A DNA stretch of 64,000 nucleotides, from positions 1,834,870-1,898,869 of the forward strand of contig NZ_KV467168.1 in assembly GCF_001663775.1 (NCBI RefSeq). The letters run 5' to 3'. The position numbers and the translations under genes were made by a program. This DNA comes from Arthrobacter sp. B6 (lineage in GTDB: Bacteria; Actinomycetota; Actinomycetes; Actinomycetales; Micrococcaceae). Position 1 is the first letter of the stretch, and every line of letters starts with the position of its first letter. A model generated the notes under the pieces. It did not search any database and was not told the DNA's origin. It saw only the letters and a program-made list of their open reading frames with translations. Shown piece by piece: positions 58,272-64,000 of the stretch.

Positions 58272-59867
58272 TCACTTGTAGTGGCCCTCTCCGCCGACGC
58301 GGATGTTGGTGGGCAGGTAGCCGAACGGGCCGAGGCCGTTCTTGCCGAAGCTGCGGTCCACCTGGGAAATACCGTTCTTGAAGTTGATCTTCACCGTGGG
58401 CGACAGGGATCCGCCGCGGACGCCGTTGACGTTGTCGATGAAGGACTGCACCAGCCCGCCGGGCTGCACGTAGTGCGAGTACGCCTGGAACTGCCGGCCG
58501 TTCTGGTTCGGCGTGGGCGCCTCCGGCGACTCGGACGGGAGGTTCAGGTCTGTCGGGGAACCCAGGGCCAGGCCGCTGTTGTTCATCGGCTGGTAGTCGG
58601 AACGGACGCCGTCGCCAACGAAGCCGTACACACCGTCCGGGCCGCGCATGCCTGCCGCGTAGGTGAACTGGTGGCTGATGGTGAACAGGTAGTACTTGTT
58701 CTTGCCATTTTCGTTCTGGATGAAGATCTGCGGACGCTCAGTCTGGTCGTTGACGCAGTTCGCGGAGAGGATCGGCGGCAGGAAGGACCACTTGGTCAGG
58801 TCCTTGTTGTCTGCCACGGCCAGGCCAACGTTGGCGGTCTGGTAGTAGGCGCCGGAGCTGTTAACCTCGTTCAGGCTCTCAGCGTTGGGGTCTCCCGGCT
58901 GGTAGCCGAGGTCCTCCTCCTCGCAGCGGTATTCGCCACGGGTGCCGCCGGTGTTGCCCTCGAAGACCATGAAGGTCTTGCCGGGGTGTGCCGGATCCGC
59001 GAACGTGTACGGATCACGGAAGGCGAAGCCGGGGTTCTGTTCCTTTGTCTGGTACATCTCGCCATCCGGCTCCAGCAGGTTGGTGTGCTGGAACCCGTCG
59101 AAGGTGACTCCGTTCTCGTCTGCGTGGATCTTGCCCAGCGCCTTGGCGATGGACGCGTCCGGGGCGATCCCGCCGCGGCCGGCGTTCCGCTCGGCGACAT
59201 CGTAGAACGTGGTGGCCGTGTAGAACACGTTGACGTGGTTGCCCTGCATCAGGCGGGTGGAGCCGGACCACTCGGTGTTGCCGATCGAGGCGCCGTCGGC
59301 GAAGACGTGGCCGCCGTAGTTCCACTTGTCCTTGGCCGGGTCGGCGTTGGTCTTGCGGAAGAAGTAGCCGATCCGGGCGTTCCAGTGGCGCTGGTCGAAG
59401 CCGTACCCGGCGTGGCGGTCGGCCACGAGCGAGAAGACGACGTCCCAGCCCTTGTAGCTGATCTGGTTCGAGTGCTCGTCAGTGAGGGACCAGGTGTCCC
59501 AGACCCACACGTCGTCATTCATCGTGGGGAAATCCTCGGGGATCTCCGGCATGGTGACATCCGGGCTCATGGAGTTCTCGCCAGGAGCCACGGTCGAGTC
59601 GCTCTGCGCCATGATCTGCTTGGCATCCGCGCGGGTCCACTTGGAGGTGAAGTCCGACGCCGGGTCATGGGCCTGCTGGCTGTGCTTGGTGGGCACGGGG
59701 AAGCCCGGGGTCGGGGCCGGCATCTGCTCGGCCGCCGGCGGATCCGCCGGCTCGTTGGCCTGTGCTGAGGGAATGGCCAGGAAGGCCGAGGCCGCCACTG
59801 CTGCCGCCAATGCTGCGGCGGCGGGGCGCCACCGCAGCATCCGGGGGGCTTGGGGGTGCTTGTGCAT
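58272..59867 (-). CDS. Levansucrase / beta-fructofuranosidase, GH68
   Basis: A 531-residue secreted enzyme that splits sucrose and transfers fructose to levan or other acceptors. Signal peptide with Ala-rich core ends near AQA-NEP. The nucleophile Asp is in VWVWDTWSL, the transition-state stabiliser in FRDPYTF, and the acid Glu in TERPQIF. Arthrobacter GH68 enzymes of this size are known as beta-fructofuranosidases. An AAGCGCTT operator lies about 250 nt upstream. The downstream GH32/ABC genes would use the products. Confidence 0.94.
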   Translation of the reverse strand: MHKHPQAPRMLRWRPAAAALAAAVAASAFLAIPSAQANEPADPPAAEQMPAPTPGFPVPTKHSQQAHDPASDFTSKWTRADAKQIMAQSDSTVAPGENSMSPDVTMPEIPEDFPTMNDDVWVWDTWSLTDEHSNQISYKGWDVVFSLVADRHAGYGFDQRHWNARIGYFFRKTNADPAKDKWNYGGHVFADGASIGNTEWSGSTRLMQGNHVNVFYTATTFYDVAERNAGRGGIAPDASIAKALGKIHADENGVTFDGFQHTNLLEPDGEMYQTKEQNPGFAFRDPYTFADPAHPGKTFMVFEGNTGGTRGEYRCEEEDLGYQPGDPNAESLNEVNSSGAYYQTANVGLAVADNKDLTKWSFLPPILSANCVNDQTERPQIFIQNENGKNKYYLFTISHQFTYAAGMRGPDGVYGFVGDGVRSDYQPMNNSGLALGSPTDLNLPSESPEAPTPNQNGRQFQAYSHYVQPGGLVQSFIDNVNGVRGGSLSPTVKINFKNGISQVDRSFGKNGLGPFGYLPTNIRVGGEGHYK

Positions 59868-60243
59868 TTTTGCTCTTCTCGCGGAGTTGAACTATTCGTG
59901 GAAGACGGGCGTTTGCCCTACTGCCTCGAACACACCGGCGAATCCGACGACACCGCAGGCGTCATCGAGGACGCCGTTGTGTCGAGGGAACGGGGCCTGG
60001 GTAGTGCCCCGTAAAGCGGCTAGGACAAATGGTTATTGCCTAGCCCGCTGTCCACGCTAGGCAGCCCCGGGAGAGGTTTCAAACCGTGTTGCGCGCCCCC
60101 AAACCCGCCTGTCAGACATTTGATGCAAGCGCTTACATCATCCAAGGCGCGCGCGTGCCATAACGGTTTTGCCCAGTCAAATGTTTCAGCCGAAACGCGT
60201 CATCGTGGGAAATGTCACGCTCTGGCTATCCTGGGTTCACCTG
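59868..60243 (-). other. Levansucrase upstream region
   Basis: A 376-nt non-coding stretch before the levansucrase start. It contains the palindrome at 60121-60140 and nothing else I can define; no gene fits. Confidence 0.5.
60121..60140. promoter_or_regulatory. LacI/CcpA-type operator upstream of levansucrase
   Basis: TGATGCAAGCGCTTACATCA is a near-perfect palindrome around AGCGCT and shares ATGCAAGCG-TTACATC with the site at 54034-54052. Both are probably read by the LacI protein encoded at 49.3-50.3 kb. Confidence 0.75.
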
Positions 60244-60305
60244 CATCGATTGCTCCGTTCCCGCCCTTTTGGGGCTCGATAAGGGCCGGTACGGAGCAAT
60301 CGATG
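60244..60305. terminator. Long hairpin after the GH32 gene
   Basis: CATCGATTGCTCCGT (60244-60258) pairs perfectly with 60291-60305, and an inner GCCCTT/AAGGGC (60263-60268, 60281-60286) lengthens the stem. It shares TTGCTCCGT, CGCCCTTTTGGG and ACGGAGCAATCG with the hairpin at 42932-42981. Confidence 0.75.
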
Positions 60306-60312
60306 GGTGGGG

Positions 60313-61902
60313 TCAGGGAAAGAGCGGGCGGGGGCCGCCGAAGATTCCTTCCATCCGCCAGGCATCAAGCTGCAGGAGCCGCACGGCACCCTCGGCGGAC
60401 AGGCGCACGGAGGTCCCGCCGAGAGTCGGATACACCCTGGCGGTCAAGGCCTTGCCGTTGGCAAAGATCTCCACGGCGGAGCGGTCCACCAGGACACGCA
60501 GGTGCAGCCTTCCGCCGGACATGACCACAGGGCCGGATTTCTCCTCCGTGTCCACGGATGGGTCCAGGCTGCTGCGGAAGCGGTCCAGGCGCAGGACTGG
60601 GTCACCGACGTCATGGCGCCGGATTTCGATAACCGTCTCCTCGGCCGCCCTGCCGCCTGAACCAGGCGCCGAACCGAGTATCCCGAGCCTGAAAACGCTC
60701 CCCGGCTCCACTTCAAGGTCCAGTTCCAGGTCCAGCTGGTTCCCCGCAACCCCTGCCAGGACCTCGCTGCCCCCAACCATGCGGGGACCGATCTGGACGT
60801 GGTCCCGGCGAAGCCTCTCTATCTCCGGCGCGGGCGCAAACGCCAGTTCCCCCTCGGCGTCCAGGGTGGCCACGCGGGGCAGGCTCATGACGCCGGACCA
60901 GCCGGCCTCCACCATGGCCTCATCCGTCCGGCCCTCCTGCAGCCACCCGAACATCACGCGGCGGCCAGCATCGTCGGCGAAGGACTGTGGCGCGTAGAAG
61001 TAACGGCCTCCGTAGTCCAGCCGGCGCAGCTGCCACGGGGTGTACGAGTCGCCCGAGTACCGTCCGGTCCAGTACAGCGGGTGCCGGGTGTCGCCGTCGT
61101 CCCAGGCGGAAAAGACCAGGACGTCAGGTCCAGCACTCCCCTCGCCCAGCGGCGCCGCACCGCCGTCGCCCCGCGGCCCTGCCGTCTCCCCCAGCACCCC
61201 GGGACCGGCGCGGAAGAGGTCCACGCATTCCCACATGGTGCCCTCCCAGTCCGTCGCCGCGGGATCGCCGGCGGACGCGTCGCCGATGAACAGCGGCCCG
61301 ATGTATTCCCAATTCCGGAGGTCGTCCGACCCGTAGAGGAACGCTGTGCCCCCACGGCCCCGAATGCCCGAGCCCACCAGCTGGCGCCAGCCGGAGCCTT
61401 CGCGCCACACGCAGTGGTCCCGTTAGGCAGTGACTTCCACTCCTGCCGGCGGGGTGGAGATCACCGGGTTTTCCGGAGCCTTGGTCCAAGTAAGCAGGTC
61501 AGGTGAGCCCACGGCCACACAGGGAAGTTCACGTCCGCCGTGCCGGCCTGAGTACACCAGGGTGGGCGTGCCGCCGTCGTTCACCAGCACGCCGGACCAG
61601 CAGCCGTCGGCGTCCGGAGAGTCCGGGCCTTCGGAGGGTTCCAGCGCCACAGGCCGGTCCCTCCAGTTGACCAGGTCCGTGCTGGTGGCGTGGCCCCAAA
61701 GGATGCGGTGGTGGAAGGCGCCCTCCGGGTTGTACTGGTAGAACAGGTGATAGGTGCCGTTCCACTGGCTGACGCCGTTGGGATCGTTCAGCCAGCCCGC
61801 CGGCGAGACAAAGTGGAAACGCGGCCGGAGCGGGTCCGCCTCGGCACGGTCCACGAGTTCGTCCTGCGGCACGGTGGCCAGTGGGTGTGTGAGGCCTGTC
61901 AT
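60313..61902 (-). pseudogene. GH32 fructosidase interrupted by an in-frame stop
   Basis: From ATG 61902 the frame encodes a GH32 N-terminus with the nucleophile Asp ([18 protein letters not shown]) and stops at a TAA at 61425-61423. The same frame continues immediately with RDHCVWREGSGWRQ, the R-D pair of the GH32 FRD motif, then the acid Glu (MWECVDLF) and the C-terminal beta-sandwich to 60313. A full protein of about 529 residues is split by one stop codon at the residue before RD. The upstream ABC ATPase overlaps the start by 4 nt. It would have hydrolysed sucrose or fructo-oligosaccharides. Nonsense mutation or sequence error are both possible. Confidence 0.85.
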
Positions 61903-62981
61903 GCGGAAGCCACCGCTGCCTTGCGGGATTCGTCCTGGTGCGCGTCTTCCAATGCGTCGGTAGCCAGCGCGTTGCCCGCCGCTGCGGACGCCGGCCGGTA
62001 CAGGTGGCAGCGGACCCAATGCCGGTTGGCCGGATCGCCCACCTGGTGCCGCACGGGTGCTGTGGCCGAGCAGGGCTGCTGCGGGTCGCCGTCGTAAGCG
62101 CACGACGCCGGTTCCATCACCGCCGCCCGCAGCGCGGCCCGGGCGGACGGATCGTAGGATCCGGTGCGGGCAGGGTCGGGCACGGCCGACACGAGCAACC
62201 GGGTGTAGGGGTGGGCAGGATTCGCCAGCAGGTCCAGTGATTCGCCTTCCTCCACCAGTTCGCCGGCAAACATCACGGCGATGCGGTCGGCGAGATAGCG
62301 CGCGGAGGCGAGGTCGTGAGTGATGTACAGCATGGAGATGCCCTGCCGGTCACGGAGCCCGCGCAGCAGGTTCAGGATGCCAATCCGCACCGAGACATCC
62401 AGCATGGAGGTGGGCTCGTCGGCGAGGATCACCTCGGGTTCGACAGCGAGGGCCCGCGCGATGGCAACCCTCTGGCGCTGGCCGCCGGAGAGCTCATGCG
62501 GGTAGGAATTGAGCATGTCCGGAGTGAGGCCCACCGTGGTCATGAGTCCGTCCAGACGGCCGCGAAGTTCAGCGGGGTTTCCGGCTTTGCCGTGCAACGC
62601 GAGGGACCGCGTCAGGAAATGGCCGATCCGGTGGACCGGATTAAGTGAGCCAAAAGGATCCTGGAAGACCATTTGCAGCTGCGCCCGGTAATCCTTGGAG
62701 GCCTGGAACCGGTCACGCTTAAGGACGTTCACGCCGTCCAGCAGGATCTTGCCCGCGGTTGGCTTTTCGAGCCGTGCGATGCACCGGGCAAGGGTGCTCT
62801 TACCGGAACCGGATTCGCCGACGAGGGCCACGATTTCGCCCCTGCCGATGCTGAGGTCCACCCCACCGAGGGCGCGGACAGTGGTACGGGAAAACAGGCC
62901 GCCGCTGTGGAAGTCCTTGACCAGGCCACTAACCTCAAGGGCGGGGACTTCCGATTCCGATGCTTTGCTGTGGACGGTCAT
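61899..62981 (-). CDS. dppF: ABC transporter ATP-binding protein, OppF/DppF type
   Basis: A 360-residue ATPase. Walker [10 protein letters not shown], signature LSGGQRQR, Walker B VILADEP and the OppF C-terminal extension with Cys residues ([20 protein letters not shown]) are all visible. It overlaps dppD and the GH32 gene by 4 nt. Coupling to a GH32 gene suggests that the transporter imports fructo-oligosaccharides rather than peptides. Confidence 0.93.
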   Translation of the reverse strand: MTVHSKASESEVPALEVSGLVKDFHSGGLFSRTTVRALGGVDLSIGRGEIVALVGESGSGKSTLARCIARLEKPTAGKILLDGVNVLKRDRFQASKDYRAQLQMVFQDPFGSLNPVHRIGHFLTRSLALHGKAGNPAELRGRLDGLMTTVGLTPDMLNSYPHELSGGQRQRVAIARALAVEPEVILADEPTSMLDVSVRIGILNLLRGLRDRQGISMLYITHDLASARYLADRIAVMFAGELVEEGESLDLLANPAHPYTRLLVSAVPDPARTGSYDPSARAALRAAVMEPASCAYDGDPQQPCSATAPVRHQVGDPANRHWVRCHLYRPASAAAGNALATDALEDAHQDESRKAAVASA

Positions 62982-63928
62982 GAACGTGCTCCTTCGAGGA
63001 CGGCGGACTGATCCGCGGGCAGCGGCGCCACAAAGTGTCCTGGCGTTTCTTCCTGGAGGTCGGCAATGTTGCTGAACTTCACGCCGTCAGCCAGGCCTGT
63101 GAGGGGCACGCGCGGCCCGGTCAGGGGTGGAAACGCTCCCATCAACGCCTGCGTGTAGGGGTGGCGCGGGGCGGCGTGGATGTCCTTGGCCTTTGCAGTT
63201 TCCACGATCCGGCCGCCGTACATCACCGCCATCCGGTGCGAGAGTTCCACCATGAGTGACATGTCGTGCGTGATGAACAGGACGGAGAAGCCCAGCTGGT
63301 GCTGGAGCTCCTTGATCTGGGCCATGATCTCCTGCTGCACCACCACATCGAGGGCGGTGGTGGGTTCATCGAGGATCAGCAGGGACGGCTTGAGGGCCAC
63401 TGCCATGGCGATGACCGCACGCTGCCGCATGCCGCCGGAGAGCTGGTGGGGGTAGGACTTCAGCCGGGCTGGGTCGATCCGGACCAGTTCCAGCAGTTCC
63501 GCAGCCCTCCTGAGGGATTCCTTGCGGGAGTAGCCGGCGTGCGTGGTGTAGATATCCACGATCTGGTCGCCGATGGTCATCACAGGGTTGAGCGAGTTCA
63601 TGGCCGACTGGAAGACCATGGCCACGTCCTGCCAGCGGAAGCGCCGGAGCTCCTCCTTGCCCAGCGCCAGGACATCCTTGCCGCCGAACCGGATGCTGCC
63701 GCCGGCGATCTCCGCGGGGTCGCGCAGCAGCCGCATGATGGCGTTCGCGATGGTGGATTTGCCGCAGCCGGACTCGCCGGCCAGGCCAAAGATCTCGCCG
63801 GTGCCGATGCTGAAGGAGACGCGGTCAACAGCCGTGGTGGACCGGGTGTCGCCGCGGTACTTCACGGTGAGATCCTGGATCTCCAGCACGGGCTGATGCG
63901 AGCCTGGGGAGGTCTGGGAGACGGTCAT
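62978..63928 (-). CDS. dppD: ABC transporter ATP-binding protein, OppD/DppD type
   Basis: A 316-residue ATPase. Walker A GESGCGKST, FQSAMNSLNPV, signature LSGGMRQRAV, Walker B LLILDEP and the OppD-like C-terminus (HPYTQALMGAFPPL) are complete. It overlaps the upstream permease and the downstream dppF by 4 nt. Confidence 0.93.
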   Translation of the reverse strand: MTVSQTSPGSHQPVLEIQDLTVKYRGDTRSTTAVDRVSFSIGTGEIFGLAGESGCGKSTIANAIMRLLRDPAEIAGGSIRFGGKDVLALGKEELRRFRWQDVAMVFQSAMNSLNPVMTIGDQIVDIYTTHAGYSRKESLRRAAELLELVRIDPARLKSYPHQLSGGMRQRAVIAMAVALKPSLLILDEPTTALDVVVQQEIMAQIKELQHQLGFSVLFITHDMSLMVELSHRMAVMYGGRIVETAKAKDIHAAPRHPYTQALMGAFPPLTGPRVPLTGLADGVKFSNIADLQEETPGHFVAPLPADQSAVLEGARS

Positions 63929-64000
63929 GCCGCTGCTCTCTTTCCGGTAGGGATTTGGTTGGTTTTCGCGGTTTTCCTGATCTTCCGTAGTCGCGGATTC
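63925..64000 (-). CDS. ABC permease, C-terminal end only (DppC type)
   Basis: The last 24 codons before a TGA at 63927-63925 read NPRLRKIRK...TGKRAAA. Ending in NPR-L-R is typical of DppC/OppC permeases. The stop overlaps the dppD start (ATGA). The rest lies beyond the window. Confidence 0.7.
   Translation of the reverse strand, partial: NPRLRKIRKTAKTNQIPTGKRAAA

Noticed and set aside
58092..59768. A 558-codon plus-strand frame across the levansucrase
   Set aside because: It is antisense to a GH68 gene with full catalytic motifs; its Val/Gly/Leu-rich composition is typical of antisense frames in high-GC genes.
61423..61425. Programmed read-through of the GH32 stop
   Set aside because: The stop is TAA followed by C, not a known read-through context, and no downstream structure stands out; a mutation or sequence error is simpler.

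Overview
The window is high-GC actinobacterial chromosome. Gene content and organisation (ManD-type mannonate dehydratase, a GH68 levansucrase of the Arthrobacter type, an Asp23/DUF2273/DUF6286 envelope cluster, many GTG starts with AAGGAG-like ribosome sites) point to the Micrococcaceae, most likely Arthrobacter, Pseudarthrobacter or Paenarthrobacter. That placement rests on protein-family recognition, not on a search. I see no tRNA, rRNA, CRISPR array or insertion sequence.

Left part (1-27.6 kb) is an accessory carbohydrate and organic-acid region. It holds a 2-hydroxyacid dehydrogenase with an orphan family-5 solute-binding lipoprotein (0.5-3.1 kb); a TetR/SDR/FAD-dehydrogenase module (3.2-6.4 kb); a GH1 glycosidase followed by a frameshifted TetR gene and a frameshifted, truncated GH43 gene (6.7-9.7 kb); an MFS exporter with its MarR regulator; a hexuronate operon uxaC-uxuB-manD-gntK-garR-like (11.8-17.3 kb, minus); a LacI regulator; an alpha/beta hydrolase; and the operon glcD-glcB-glcG-uidA (20.4-26.5 kb). 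A second, closely related LacI regulator closes the region. The 10-bp palindrome CAACCGGTTG occurs in front of four transcription units here, each time with its right half forming the first bases of a TTGACA-like -35 box. Beta-glucuronidase, glucuronate catabolism, glycolate/glyoxylate oxidation and the orphan binding protein therefore look like one regulon.

Middle part (27.7-49.2 kb) is housekeeping and catabolic: nadE; an IclR-controlled CoA-transferase/thiolase operon; a secreted heme-binding HbpS-like protein with an ankyrin lipoprotein, divergent from a SenS/SenR-like two-component system; an alcohol dehydrogenase; cspA; an acyl-CoA dehydrogenase divergent from a MarR gene with a 16-bp palindrome between them; DedA; a cupin regulator; a thioredoxin-reductase-like flavoprotein; the valine-degradation operon mmsA-hydrolase-mmsB-echA; and exonuclease III.

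Right part (49.3-64 kb) is for storage and fructan/alpha-glucan sugars: a LacI regulator, an ABC sugar importer divergent from a GH13 alpha-glucosidase, a five-gene Asp23 envelope-stress cluster joined by 4-nt overlaps, a secreted GH68 levansucrase, a GH32 fructosidase interrupted by an in-frame TAA, and an Opp/Dpp-type ABC transporter that runs off the right edge. A second operator type, centred on AAGCGYTT, lies upstream of both the alpha-glucosidase/importer pair and the levansucrase.

Several intergenic hairpins are unusually long or repeated; they are listed separately.
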